DNA from: Chiridota heheva | Taxonomy: Eukaryota > Echinodermata > Holothuroidea > Apodida > Chiridotidae | Length of the DNA stretch: 64,000 bases | Direction: 5' to 3' | Assembly (NCBI GenBank): GCA_020152595.1 | Contig: JAIGNY010002748.1 | Coordinates: 752,501 to 816,500, forward strand | In this document: in pieces, positions 21,655-33,489 of the stretch | How the letters are laid out: each line of letters starts with the position of its first letter | Numbering within the stretch: the first letter of the stretch is position 1 | Translations under genes and position numbers: made by a program | Notes under the pieces: model-generated | What the model saw: only the letters and a program-made list of their open reading frames with translations | What the model was told of the DNA's origin: nothing | The model's database searches: none

Positions 21655-22027
21655 GCCCGGAAGGGTAAGTAAACCTTACAGGCCCCAGGCAAAATTGATT
21701 TGTGTCTAGCCCTGAACAATGACACTGCAATATCTTTGTTATGGGACCCAAAGCACCAGAGGTGTCGGAAGGAACTCTGGGAAGCGAAGAGAGCAGAAAA
21801 TCAAGTTTATGTGCATTTTTTGACAATAATTAAGGGGCACTTTTCATTTAAGAAAGGGACACTCTTGTCAGTTGACAGTATTTGCTTGTCAATTTTGACT
21901 ATCCCACACTTTCAGTCAGGCAAATTCCGCCTATTGGTTCAAAGATCGGGGAGCCAGGACCAATGTTGACAATTATTCATCAGGCGAACAAGTAAAAGGC
22001 TTCTTTTGAAAGCCATGCATACTGTAC

Positions 22028-22346
22028 GTTAGTTCATACATTCATTCATAGCCATTTAGAGTAATGTAACAGTTTATTTCACAATATTCCAAATTATCTC
22101 ATTAAAAGGCTCCAACGTATCTAGAATAATGCTAGTTAGTTCATGCATTCATTCATAGCCATTTAGAGTAATGTAACAGTTTATTTCACAATAATCCAAA
22201 TTATCTCATTAAAAGGCTCCAACGTATCTAGAATAATGCTAGTTAGTTCATGCATTCATTCATAGCCATTTAGAGTAATGTAACAGTTTATTTCACAATA
22301 TTCCAAATTATCTCATTAAAAGGCTCCAACGTATCTAGAATAATGC
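22028..22346. repeat. ~107-bp unit repeated three times
   Basis: Copies start at about 22028, 22134 and 22241 with GTTAGTTCATGCATTCATTC and end TCTAGAATAATGC. They are almost identical, so the array formed recently. It abuts the 5' end of the I-type LINE. Confidence 0.9.
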
Positions 22347-22355
22347 AGCCATCAG

Positions 22356-22844
22356 TTGTTAATTGCTACGATGCCCCCTCAAAAGTCCTTCTTAGTTTCC
22401 TTCACTGGAATCCAGTTGAATTTTGTATTAAATTTAAACAGAGCCCTCAGGAACTTTAAAACTAACCCGACCACCCATAACCTTAACCTCTTTCGCATCA
22501 GCCGTGCCAAGGCCAGACGCACTATCAAGGACAGTAAAACCAACACTTGGAACAACTTTATCTCTTCTCTCACCACCAACACCCCCACTAAGAAGATTTG
22601 GAGAATGGTTAACAGCTTCCACGGCAGAGTAGGCAAATCTTCCATCTCCCATCTCTCTTGGAATGGAGACCTTCTCACCGCAAAAAAAGACATCGTTGAC
22701 CACCTCGCCGCCTCTTTCAGCAACATCTCGGCCTCGACCAACTACTCCAATGCTTTCAAAATCAAAAAAGCTTGGATGAAGCCCGGAGAATCACTTTTCC
22801 CTCTGACAACTCCGAAAGCTACAACACCCTCTCACCCTTTCTGA
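22356..22844 (+). pseudogene. I-type LINE, region before the RT domain
   Basis: An open stretch of about 160 codons. It shows RISRAKARRTIKDSKTNTWN and IWRMVNSFHGRVGKSS, the arginine-rich linker usually found between the endonuclease and RT of I and jockey elements, then KKDIVDHLAASFSNIS. The first RT boxes follow at about 22850-23080 in other frames (for example SKGPDNIP). Confidence 0.65.
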
Positions 22845-23293
22845 ATTAAACCAAGCCATCAGCGACGCTGGCTGCACCTCCAAGGGCCCAGATAACATCC
22901 CCTATCAGTTTCTGAAACACCTCCCCATCAAAGCCACCACTACCCTACTCACCATCTTCAACCACATTTGGTCCTCACACTCCTTTCCCCTATCTGGAGG
23001 ACAGCTATTGTCATCCCCGTCCTTAAACCGGGAAGGATAGCACCGACCCCACCAGCTACCGACCCATCGCCCTTACTTGCTGTCTCTGTAAAATTATGGA
23101 AAAGATCATTAATCAGAGACTAAACTGGTTCCTCGAGACCAACAGAATCCTCTCTCCTCACCAAAGCGGCTTCCAAAACGCCGCAATACCCTAGACCAGT
23201 TAATTACGCTCGACACCGCTATCCGGGAATCCTTTGCAAAAAGGAACACCTCATTGCCATATTTTTTGACCTCGAGAAAGCTTTCGACACTAC

Positions 23294-24013
23294 TTGGAAA
23301 TACGGCATTACCCGAAACTTCACACCATTGGCCTCAGAGGCCACCTCCCCATCTTTATTCAAAACTTCCTCTCACCCAGGCAGTTCCAAGTTCAGATTGG
23401 CCACACCCTCTCCAAGCCGTACCCCAAGAAGAGGGCGTCCCCAAGGCAGCATCCTCTCCCCACTCTCTTCAACCTGAGCATTAATGACATCGGGAATGAC
23501 CTTGGCCCCAGCATCAAACGTACCCTCTACGTGGATGACTTCACCATCTTCTACTCCTCCCCTAGCTTTCCTATTGTTGAAAATAGGCTTCAAACCAGCC
23601 TCAATCAGCTGCAAGTCTGGAGCAACAATAACGGTTTTAGATTCTCCAAAGACAAGACAGTCTGCATGCACTTTTGTCATTTCAACAACCTCCACCCCAA
23701 CCCGAACTTTGTGCTCAATGGGAATCGCATCCCTAAAGTTGAAAACACAAAGTTCCTTGGTCTAAATCTAGACCCCAAGCTCACCTACAAGCCACACATC
23801 ACCAACCTGAAACTAAAATGCAATAGCTCCTCAACCTCCTCCGACTGCTCTCCAACACCACTTGGGGAGCGAACCGCTATGCTCTCCTCAAAATTTTCAG
23901 GCTCACCATTCGTGCCAAGCTTGACTATGGCAATATTGTCTACTGTGTCGCTCACAACTCATACCTCAACCACATTAATACTATCCAAAATGAAGCCCTC
24001 GGGCTTTGTCTAG
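23294..24013 (+). pseudogene. I-type LINE reverse transcriptase
   Basis: An open stretch of 239 codons carrying the RT palm: LFNLSINDIGNDLGPSIKRT, the catalytic box LYVDDFTIFYSS (YVDD, about residue 80), FRFSKDKTVCMHF and FLGLNLDPKLTYKPH. Upstream boxes (FFDLEKAFDTTWKYG, near 23265) are in another frame, so at least two frameshifts inactivate it. The downstream RT thumb continues in shifted frames to about 24240. Confidence 0.78.
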
Positions 24014-24240
24014 GAGCCTACAGGACTTCCCCAATCACTAGCCTTCATGTTGAAGCCAACGAACCCCCCTTTCTACTTAGATGTAAAAAGCTTAGCCTCT
24101 CCTATGCTTTTAGAGTCCTCACCAACACCCAGAACCCTGTTTACAACCTCATTAGGTACCCCAATTTCTCCTCCCTCTTTGATAGGACTAAAACCCTATC
24201 GCCCCCTTCAGCTTACGCATTAAATCAGACCTCTTTCAAC

Positions 24241-24813
24241 TTGGCATCAACCCCGCCACTCTCGGCACCTATTCCTGGCCCACTTTTCCGCCTTGGGCCA
24301 CCCCTTCCTTCTGTCCACCTAGACCTCTCCACTTATAACAAAACTCAAACTCACCCTAATCTCTTCATCAATCTCCACAACCAAATCAAAGACCAACTCT
24401 CAAATTACACCTCCATCTATACTGATGGCTCCAAGGAAGGCAACAAGACAGCTGCTGCTGCTATCATCCAAGACATCACCCTCAGTAGCAGACTTCCTGA
24501 CCACTCATCCATCTTTTCAGCCGAGGCTAAGGCCATTCTCCTCGCCCTCAACTTTATTGAGTACTCTCCTCTTAGTCACTTTGCCATTTTCTCTGACTCA
24601 AAGGCTGTTCTTACTTCATTACTCAATCTTAAATGGGATAACCTCACCTGCCACCTCCTCCTCCGAAACTCTTTTCTCCCACCCTCTGCAGGAAAAGTGT
24701 TCTTTTCTTCTGGATACCCAGCCATGTTGGCATCCCTGGCAATGACAGGGCTGATACAGCCGCTAAGCTTGCCCTTAACCTCCTCCCTTCCCTTTTCCCA
24801 AAACCCTCTCTGA
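24241..24813 (+). pseudogene. I-type LINE RNase H domain
   Basis: This 190-codon stretch has the RNase H signature in order: IYTDGSKEGNKTAAAAII (first aspartate, about residue 60), FSAEAKAILLAL (glutamate, about 95) and FSDSKAVLTSL (aspartate, about 120). The last box (SHVGIPGNDRADTAAK) is read in a neighbouring frame near 24705-24765, showing a frameshift around 24650-24690. RNase H removes the RNA strand of the hybrid. Confidence 0.8.
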
Positions 24814-24836
24814 CATCAAACCGCTTATCGCTTCTC

Positions 24837-25163
24837 TTGTTCGTGACCGCTGGCAAACCTTATGGAACTTCCAAATTGATAACAAACTCCATGTTATCCA
24901 GCCCACAATCCCGATCAAATCCACCATCAACAACCTTTCTCAGATCGACAACGTTCATATTACCCGTCTTAGAATTGGTCACACCCACCTCACTCACTCC
25001 CACCTCCTTATTGGTTCCCCCAACCCTCTGTAACAATTGCCACTGCATCCTTACAATCCAACACGTTCTCCTTGCTTGCCCCTGTACAACCTTCCCAGAG
25101 CTTCTCTCGCTCCCCACAACTCAATTGCTGAGTTCTTCCAAAAAAATCCTCCAGATAAAATAG
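24837..25163 (+). pseudogene. I-type LINE C-terminal zinc motif region
   Basis: The frame contains CNNCHCILTIQHVLLACPCT near residues 65-85. This is the C-x2-C-x8-H-x4-C motif common at the C-terminus of I-type LINE polyproteins. It ends at 25163, after which comes the 3' untranslated region. Confidence 0.65.
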
Positions 25164-25412
25164 TCTCCTTCCTTCAGCATGCATCCCTCTACAACCATAT
25201 TTAATCCTCCTCTTCCACCCCCTCTCTACTCTGTTTTTAGTTTTACCCATGCACCTCCTCTCTCGATCACAGCTTTCTGGCTTTTGTTCTTGAATTTCTC
25301 TCATTCTTCCCCTGGTCTCTTTCCTTACTACCTCTAAAATGATCTGACCTCTCAGGCACAATTTGACCTTCGTTGTCGTGGTGCCGTTAAGACCTCATCA
25401 AACAAACAAACA

Positions 25413-26517
25413 AACTTGTTTTTGTTTTTAAATCCCAACATAAGGTCGCCTGTGTTATCTTTCTGATCACATTTGCCCCTTCACAGCAATCGGTATTTGT
25501 TACGCTCTAATGATTCTCCCTTTCTTTTTGTCCCTAGAAGTAAGTTTAAAACATTCGGTGACAGTGGCTTTTATTATGCAGGTCCAGTCCCTTTGGAATG
25601 AACTGCCTGCCTCTCTTTGTTCAGTTAACAATCTTTATAGTTTAAGTCTCAGTTAAAAACATACTTTTTCATATATTGCCTTTGTTTAGTTTTATCTTAT
25701 TGTGAAGCACATTAGAATGCTTGCAGATTTTGCGTTATATAAATGTATTATTATTTTGAAAATTGCTGCTTAGAAAATTATTAGGGGCATACCTTCTCCC
25801 ACCACAGCCCTCGGTGTTGGTGCCCCTGGTAAAATGATATGCTTTAATTATGTCAAATAAATACTAAATGTATGTGATAATTTCTGTATTTAATATGTAG
25901 TATTTGTGAGTGAGTGGATTTCTAATTGTTTTCAAGCTTCAAGAATGACCTAGAATAACTTCAAATAAGTTTTAAAAGGGCGGATCTAGGCCGGTCCACC
26001 CACAACTTTTAAAAGGGCACCTCCTTCCCCCGTCTGCACAATTTCAAAATGGCACCTTTTGCCCCATTACTCTTGGGCCAGGGGCAATGCCCTCTCCCAC
26101 CCATGCCCCGGTGGTTCCGACATCGCTGCAGAGGCCAAAATCCCTATGGGCCCTCAGGACTTTATAGTTGCTCCACTGCATATGGGAGCTTATCATTTGA
26201 ATATGTGAAAACTATTTTTCAAGTAAGCCTAAAATAGCTAAGCCTCAACATCAGTAAGATGCAAATTTTATTAACGATGGTTGCTTTTAAGTGAAATAGA
26301 AATCATATTACAGACATACCAACAGCAAAATACTTTTGTATAAAATCAAGATGGATTTTACATCCTTGCAGCAAGACATGATTTTAACTATTGCTATGAT
26401 TAATTATTGCAATTAATGAATCACAAATAATCAAAAGTATCTAGGCCTAATAGCATTCCACAAATACACCTCCAAGTGGCAATCATTATAAGAAAATGCA
26501 ACTAAAACGGTGTTTAA
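25413..26517. other. Intronic sequence without a gene
   Basis: AT-rich sequence. A block at about 25980-26140 (GGCACCTTTTGCCCCATTAC, then GATGTCGGAACCACCGGGGC on the reverse strand) looks like the end of an unidentified DNA transposon. Confidence 0.35.
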
Positions 26518-26852
26518 AGAGGTCATGACACAGACCACTTTGCTTCTTGGAAAATGAATATTTGGATCAATTGTTAAACAAATATATAACTTTCCCCCGG
26601 AAAATCATTTCCTTCCTTTTGAAATAATCTGATTACAATATCAAGTGAAATTCCGGAAGTGAAAAAACACTGTTTAGCCAGAAATGGCTGTGACGTCATT
26701 GCGGGATGTGGTCTCTCTTTTGTTTACAGTGACTGGCTTAGATACAACGTGAACAATACGATATCAGCAAGTGGCATACCAGCATAGACTAAGAAAAGTT
26801 TGTCAAATGTAATGATTTTATGCTTATTATAAAAAAAAATTCAATGCATGCA

Positions 26853-27045
26853 TGCGAGATGTGTTGTAGGAGGGTGTAGCAATATTCCAGGGAGTGGAAT
26901 AAGTGTATACAGATTTACATAAGACAAAAATCGGAGAACCTGGATCTGATTCGTAAGCAATAAAAGGTCAGACTTGGTGTATACTTATTGTGTAGCATGC
27001 TACATGTATGTGTAGCGAGCATTTCGCTAAAGACTGATTATGTAT
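26853..27045 (+). pseudogene. THAP zinc-finger remnant of the Kolobok-like transposase
   Basis: Plus-strand translation gives CVVGGCSNIPGSGISVYRFT near 26857, then RRTW, and in a following frame CSEHFAKD near 27015. The CxxxxC spacing, the RRxW tryptophan and the CSEHF box are the defining residues of the THAP DNA-binding domain. Stop codons and at least one frameshift break it, and the rest of the transposase is absent. Confidence 0.6.
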
Positions 27046-27067
27046 GAGTTACGAATTGTAGCGCAGA

Positions 27068-27253
27068 CTACACAAGGCCGACTGGATTTGTAAAACTCAT
27101 GGCAAGGAACACAGAAATGGGGGTATTCTCAAAGAAAAAGTAAATACTATAACATACTGTCCAGTCATTCACCTTCATTTGCAACCTATCGGGCATGCCA
27201 ATGGCTTCATTTTCCAAACCACCTTCAGCCTCATCTATTGGTACTGCTAGCAT
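27068..27253 (-). pseudogene. Possible second-gene exon of the Kolobok-like element
   Basis: Minus-strand open stretch with IDEAEGGLENEAIGMPDRLQ followed by NDWTVC. The acidic run followed by a DRL...NDW phrase resembles the start of the P2X7-intracellular-like domain proteins often found inside transposons of marine invertebrates. This is a weak memory-based match. A companion fragment lies at 27908-28081 on the same strand. Confidence 0.3.
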
Positions 27254-27907
27254 CGCCCTTTTTTAACTTTCTAATTGGGGGCGGGGGAAATGCCCCCCCC
27301 CCCATTCCTGTTGATTCCCCCCCTCCCCCAGTAGTGGGTTTTTTTACCATAGAGAAATATCCCTATTAAATTAATATATTAAAGATATTGAATAATAAAT
27401 TCAGGGGGCAAACGGTAATCATAGGAAAAGGGCTGTATGCAGAGGACGTAGGAACGAAGAGGAAAAGTGAGCCTCGCAGTTTTGGTAAAATGAAAGTATG
27501 CAAATTTTTGTAAAACTTATTTTATTATTATGTTACATAAAAATTTCCTCTTAAATGAAAGAAATTTCCTGAAAATTGAAGAAAATGTCCAGAAAATTGA
27601 ATAAATTTTTCCGAAACTAAAGAAAATGTCCCAATATTCGAACAAACTTTTCCGAAAATCGAAGAAAATTGACAAAAATGAAAAATTCACTAGGGGCAAA
27701 TTTCATCACCAAATTATTTGGGCGATATCAAACCTTATAAATGAATTACTTCAGTTTAGGCCTATTTCTTAAATATGCATACTGGTAGGCCTATATTCCG
27801 TCCCTTACATTTCACTTTTGGAATTTTGCCAAGGGGTGGGGAGTTTCCCCTGACCCCCCGCCGAATACGCCACTGTGGAGAGGTTATATCTTTTCTACAA
27901 GTTTTTT

Positions 27908-28081
27908 CCCACACCAGTGTTCTTAAAAAAGGCTATGACTGCTAGAGGTTCGTACTGGTAAGCTCCACATCTCCTTGTTCTTAGGTATTTTTTCCTCGCT
28001 TTGATCTTTAGTAGACGACGAAGAGCGAGACAGACTCAGTCCAATTGAACTGCCTGACGAATCACTATCTCTTTCTGACAT
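27908..28081 (-). pseudogene. Possible first exon of the element's minus-strand gene
   Basis: From an ATG at 28081 the minus strand reads MSERDSDSSGSSIGLSLSRS and on through a serine- and lysine-rich stretch. In an adjacent frame AYQYEPLAVIA appears, close to the (P)YQFEP phrase seen near the N-terminus of P2X7-domain-like transposon proteins. It lies just inside the right inverted repeat, where a promoter-proximal exon would be expected. Confidence 0.3.
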
Positions 28082-28479
28082 TTCTCAGATTATTTTTCGT
28101 AGAAATAAGGAGCAAAGTTTTTGGTTGTAAAAAAACGTAACACATTGTTTACTATAGGCTATGTGTGTACAGCGCGTCGTCAAGCGATAGCGATATCCCC
28201 GCAATGACGTCACGAGGCCGATTGCTGGAAAAGTTGCTTTTTAAACTTCCGATTCTGATTTAGTACATTATGTTATTTCGTTAGATGATTTATGATAAAT
28301 CTAAGAGTTTATACCGGGAAAAATTATATTTTTGTTTAACAATTGATCCAAATATTCATTTTCCAAGAAACAACTTGGTCTGTGTCATGACCTCTTTAAA
28401 ATTTCTTTGAAGTTGTCTTTAATATAAGATGGATTTACTTGACTCTTGAATGAACCCTTTAAGATACCCATCACATATA

Positions 28480-28660
28480 ACGGTGATTTTCCCAAAAATG
28501 GAAGAATTTTTTTTCCTATAATCAAAGGAATTTGTCCGGAAATGAAAGAAATTACCCCAAAATTGGCCAAAAAATTATCCGAAAATAAGCAAAATATTCC
28601 GAAATAGCAAAATTTCCTAAAATTGAGCAAAATTTCTGCTAATGAAAAGACAATTTTTTT
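28480..28660. repeat. Degenerate ~20-bp CGAAAAT repeat, reverse orientation
   Basis: Units such as CCGAAAATAAGCAAAATATT and CCTAAAATTGAGCAAAATTT repeat. It is the reverse complement of the family at 4855-6010. Confidence 0.6.
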
Positions 28661-29084
28661 GGACATAATGATCCAAAAGGACTATTTAAAACTTGTCCAG
28701 AAACCTCTCAGCACAGAAACCACGATTTATCTACCAATTATCATCCTACCTACAGCCATGCCTACAGTAAGTACTCTTTATGCTTTCTCTTGAAATCATC
28801 CAGGCACTAATTGGAGAATACTAATAGTGAATCGAATGGTTGGCTTGGCCCTGAAAATAGGATCTCCAAACCACATTTCACTAAAAGGACGTGTAGCTGC
28901 CTGTGTAGAGTTAACGGTTAATCAAGCATTGGTGTCAATGGAAGAGTCCATGAGAGTGAGACTTAGTGGAGATAGGGGTTTGAAATATGATCTCCCGACT
29001 TGTTCCATTTGCTAGTCGGGACTTGGGGTTGGAAAGTATAAATTGGCCTTTTGGATGGATCATCATGGAAATTAAAAAATTGTA

Positions 29085-29310
29085 GGCCTACCCAAAAATG
29101 AAAGAAATTTTCTCGAAAATGTTTGAAAATCAAAGAAAATTGTTTGAAACTGAAGGATATTACTCCCAAATTTGCCAAAAAGTTCCCGAAAATAAGCAAC
29201 ATTTTCCGAAAATGAGCAAAATTTCCCGAAAATTAAAGAAAACTACCCGAGAATTAAAGAAAATGTTCTAAAAATCAAATAAAATTGTCGAAAAATGAAG
29301 CAAGATAAAA
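29085..29310. repeat. ~20-bp CGAAAATTAAAGAAAA repeat block
   Basis: This is the cleanest member of the family, with units close to CCGAAAATTAAAGAAAACTA, CCGAGAATTAAAGAAAATGT and so on, about 20-21 bases apart. Confidence 0.65.
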
Positions 29311-30535
29311 AGGCACAGGGTTTATGCATAAGTTACTGTAATAGTGTAGCCTTGCAAACAAAAGACAAGTTCTTGTGGATAAGATTACTGCAAGCCAAGT
29401 CATGCATCTAATGCGACAGGGGACTTGTGCTGGTTTTCAAAGGTGTTATTTATCAGTGAGCTATTAAAACTGGTGATTTTGTAGTTAGAGATTCAATCGC
29501 ATTATACGGTTGAAATAACCATTTGTGCTATTTAGCCATTCTTAAGCTTTTAATAGGTTTTATAAACACAATGTATAGCCCAAATGAGCTACAGTATCAA
29601 CTACAAAAGTTATACCCCAATTGGACAACACATTGGGAAAAATCCTAAATGGGATATCAAGCTGGATTAGCATATGTGCCAGACTGTATTTTGATGCTCC
29701 AGCCAATAAAAATATAGCTTTCAATCGCAGATAATCCGTGGTATTTCCTGAGCCAATGTTATTATACAGTATATGCTAAATTCCTTTAGATTGTGCCAAG
29801 TGAGATTCGAGTATTTGAAACATTTTTAGTGAATTTTGGAATGCAGAATTCTTTAAAACTATGCAAGAATATGATCTGTTATTGCATCAGCATATCGATC
29901 TATTTAAGGCGAACATAGTAATACGGCAAATTATAAACAAAATCTTAGGATATGATAAACGCTGCAAAAATCTGAACGCTGCGAGAACCTGGCTGTTAAG
30001 TTAGTCATTGCATAAGCTCAAATCCCTTAAAGGGATGTTGAGCTAAAAACTAATTAAACATAATGCTCCTTCACAACACACTGGCATGCTCAGATGTAAG
30101 TTGGCAAAAAGAACGAAAACTTGACCCAGAAAATGCCTCTCACTTCGATGATTCATGGTCACGTTGGCTGAATTACCAAACATGTACGTGCATGTGATGC
30201 GTGATGAAATCTAGGACGTAATAGTCACGCGATCATGTCTGCTAGATGGAAATCATTGTTTCTTGCGTTCATTATTTATATGCATGCATACATGTACTGT
30301 AAGTCTAAACAAGTAGTGATATGATTAATTTGTGTCATGATTCAGTTTTTTTTTTAAATATCATGATATACCAATATATTGTGATATTTTTCTCCACGAT
30401 AATCGATACGTAATACAGCCATATCGTGACAGCACTATATAGAAAATGCAGCGATAAAAATTTAATCAGTATAGCATTAAATTTGTTTAATCAAAATATT
30501 ATCATACTGTACATGCTAGATTATTCAGGTTTTGT
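29311..30535. other. Intronic sequence without recognisable gene
   Basis: AT-rich. A TTAAAGGGATGTTGAGC phrase near 30027 resembles the left end of a TTAA MITE, but no matching right end was found. Confidence 0.35.
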
Positions 30536-31057
30536 TTGACTAGTATTGGGCCATTCTCCATGCATCCACTTACAGTGCTTGTGTGACACTGTGGAATGGC
30601 AATAGTAGATCCCTGGGAGACCCCAGGGGTCTGTCTGGCCATTCTCCAGTCAGTTACATTTGTAACAGACTGCAGCATGGTCCTACTGTAGCAGATCTGT
30701 GGAGGAAGGGTCGGATTCGTTGAGTTAGATCCCTGGGAAACCCTGCAGTGCTCTGCTAGGGCCAATCTCCTTCTGGTTAGGTGAATGACAGACAGTGGAA
30801 TGACCTATAACATATTCCTGCTACTGTAGATCTACATGTAACCCCAGTAGATCCCTGGGAAGCCCTGCAATGGTCTGCTACGGCCATTTTTTAATTGTTT
30901 AGATGAATGACAGACAGTGGAATGACCTATAACATATCCCTGCTGGCCATTCTCCAGCTGGTTACATGTGTGAAAGACTGCGGGATGGCCTTAGTAGATC
31001 CTTGGGAGACCAAGGTGTCTGGTAGGGCCATTCTTCAGCTCGTTATGTGTGTGACAG
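30536..31057. repeat. Degenerate ~120-bp tandem repeat, left part
   Basis: Phrases recur in order: GGGCCATTCTCCAG, GTTACATGTGTGA, CAGACTGYGGAATG and TAGATCCCTGGGAGACC, at roughly 110-150-base intervals. The array continues at 33062-33206 after the hAT-like element. Confidence 0.65.
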
Positions 31058-33061
31058 CAGGGGTCGAATTTTAAAATTTTCACCACTGTTCCACGGAACA
31101 GTGCTTTCTTCAAAAACACTGTTCCGGATCAAATTTCACTGTTCCAACATTTTTGTCAACAAAAAAAAAGCAAATTCCTTTTAAATTGGACTTAATATAC
31201 ACTATTTTTGTCATAAGATATACTTGTATAAAGAGAAACAAATAAATACTGTAATAGTCAGAAGGCTGCTGCGCACATGTCAAAACTCGAAACCAAGTAA
31301 AGCTGTAACACGTACTGTATGTATACGTGGTAAATACGTAACGGAACCTATGATACAGTATCGCACGCAAATACAGTATCGGTGATGCGAGTGAGATATA
31401 AAAAAATTATTTTGAAGATTATTGATATGTAGCACAAATTATTACGTCTTCGGCAAATATCGTAGGGGAGGTGGGGGGGGGGGGGGGGAGCAATTTGACC
31501 ATACCACATGCTGGAAAATATATTTTCCCAACAAACAAAAACTTAAAAGGCAGTAGGGAGAAAAATTAATTTATGGGGATGTTTGAACACAAAATTCTGC
31601 TTCCAACAAAAGTTATGAGCTGTTTTGTATAAATTAAAATGTGTGGGTCAATGGGAAATTCTAACCTTAGGCTATTCCGGCGGATTATCGAAGTTATACG
31701 AGTAACACGGTCAATTTGACCAGACGACATGGGAAATCATATTTTGTCAAAAAACAACAAAAAATTGGGTTTACTCACAAAGTTAAAGAACAAACCTTTG
31801 AAAATCCCATCTTGTACATATAGTCAACAATTCTGAATTGACTATCACACAAGGATAAAACCAGTGATCCATTTACTGTACATTGAAAGAAATTGGGATT
31901 CCCCACCTGAGCTAGCGCCGCAGACCTGGGCCTATGCAAATTATGTTCTGCGCAAGTCAGTCCATTATTTTACAATCTGGCAATCCGTCACATTTTTGTA
32001 TTTTTTGAAACTTATTTCAGTCATGCCCGTTTTTTACCATACACTGCTCTCACCATAATGACTGGTTCCACTGCAGTGTACTAAACATACAGTGTGCATC
32101 ACGTAACGGTACATTGCATTATTTAGGCCTTGACCATTCATGTGCACATGTTCAGAGCTTGCAAAATTCGCCATGTTTAATTGATTGCGGAAATTTTCAA
32201 ACTTAAACTTGCGGTTCTACACAGCCCTTTCAGCCATTTTCTAGGCAATTTTGCGGTAACAAAATGAAGATGGAACTCCATTTTTACTTATTGATTGGAG
32301 GTACTGTATCTTTAAACATTCTGAAGGGTATTTCATACTGTGTGAATCATTGAACTTAGGCCTAGGACCTAATGTAGTGTTAGAACTAGTGAATACATAG
32401 GGAGGTCAAAGTTAGTTCATAAATGACCAAGTGTAACTACTGTAACTTGTGTGCTAGCCAAATACTGAAATTTGTTAGAATAAGTTGTTTTTAATATAAA
32501 ATGTTAAAAAAAAGAAGACAAAAAACATGAATTTTCTGACATTTATTCACTTATTTTTTCTTTAAAAAACCCGGGAAAGATAGGTTTTTTCAATTAGAAT
32601 AAGTTGTTTTTAATATAAAATGTTAAAAAAAAGAAGACAAAAAACATGATTTTCTGACATTTATTCACTTATTTTTTCTTTAAAAAACCCGGGAAAGATA
32701 GGTTTTTTCAACAATTTGTATCACTCCCAGAATTCCCGGTTACAGTTATCAATCCTTATGTTGTCAGGTATGCTCAATACCGGGATTGGGATAGCGGGAC
32801 TTACGTGACTACCAGAATCCTGTACAACGCTATTAATTGCGCAGAATTTGCGGATAAGAAAGGTTTTTCATACTTACTAAAATATTTGTTACGAGGGATT
32901 TTACTCCTAAAACATGTTTTATGAGCAGAAAACAATATATTTGAAGATGTTGATGCTATATGTTTGAGAAAAAAACACTTCCACGGAACAGTGATATTTG
33001 AACATTGACTGTTAGTGCTTAAAAAGCATTGTTCTCGGAACAGCGGGAATTTCGACCCTTG
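31058..33061. mobile_element. hAT-like element inserted in the ~120-bp array
   Basis: The left end is CAGGGGTCGAATT and the reverse complement of the right end is CAAGGGTCGAAATT. Both ends carry further inverted copies of CTGTTCC(A)CGGAACAGTG-like sequence. GACAG lies immediately outside both ends; an 8-bp reading gives TGTGACAG and TTGGACAG (6 of 8). Flanking sequences rejoin into a normal unit of the tandem array. No transposase frame is present. It holds a G-run at about 31468-31490. Confidence 0.65.
32475..32712. repeat. 119-bp direct duplication
   Basis: Two almost identical copies start at 32475 and 32594 with TTAGAATAAGTTGTTTTTAA and run through CCCGGGAAAGATAGG. The near identity points to a recent event inside the hAT-like element. 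Confidence 0.9.
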
Positions 33062-33206
33062 GACAGACTACGTAATGGTCCCATCAAACCCCTGTGGGTC
33101 TGCTAGGGCCATTCTCCAGCCAGTTACATGAGTGGAAGACTGTGGTACGACCTCAGTACAACCTTGGGAGAGTGGAAACCCAAGCTGTCTGCTAGGTCCA
33201 TTTGTA
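33062..33206. repeat. Degenerate ~120-bp tandem repeat, right part
   Basis: GGGCCATTCTCCAGCCAGTT, GAAGACTGTGGTACGACC and CTTGGGAGA continue the array interrupted at 31058. Confidence 0.6.
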
Positions 33207-33489
33207 GCAGTTTGCTATAGCATACAACAATATGCATTGTTCTGCAGGAATATGCGTTGTTCAACTACCCCATCTTTATTCTGTACAAAGGAATATTTTA
33301 TCTTGTACATAAACAGTTTCATCGAAAGGAAACAATATCTTCTTTAGCTGGCACTTGTCCCAGCAGAACTACTGTATGTGCGACGCTATGTTTTTTTTTT
33401 TTTTGAGTTACACGTGTGATATTTTGAACACTACAACACTTTACCCTTGAGGAGTTTATATGTATGGATGTATATTTAACATAACATTA

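Larger units (their letters stand above)
22347..25412 (+). mobile_element. I-group LINE with RNase H, 5'-truncated, (CAAA)n tail
   Basis: The order RT, RNase H, C-terminal CCHC-like zinc motif, 3' untranslated region and a CAAACAAACAAACAAAC tail (ending about 25412) fits the I superfamily of non-LTR retrotransposons. The first ORF and endonuclease are absent, so it is a 5'-truncated insertion. Base composition is C-rich on the + strand and unlike the AT-rich surroundings. The phrase GTGCCGTTAAGAC near 25381 recurs with changes at 36460, where another copy's 3' end lies. Confidence 0.82.
26518..28395. mobile_element. Kolobok-like element: TTAA borders, long TIRs, THAP domain
   Basis: The ends are long inverted repeats starting AGAGGTCATGACACAGACCA that stay similar for about 90 bases and then again near GTGACGTCATTGCGGG (about 26690 and the reverse complement at 28200). 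TTAA is present at 26514-26517 and 28396-28399. Kolobok transposons use TTAA targets and THAP-domain transposases, and a THAP remnant lies at 26853-27045. It also carries a degenerate 20-bp repeat block at 27530-27690 and a C-rich block near 27290. Confidence 0.65.

Noticed and set aside
21749..26132. One large hAT with the I-type LINE nested inside
   Set aside because: CAGAGGTGTCGGAA at the left and CAGCGATGTCGGAA reversed at the right look like inverted ends, but the 8-base flanks (CAAAGCAC and CAGAGGCC) do not match. Not enough to call.
27436..27885. Small hAT-like element inside the Kolobok-like element
   Set aside because: CAGAGGACGTAGG and the reversed CAGTGGCGTATTC are only loosely alike and no target duplication was found.
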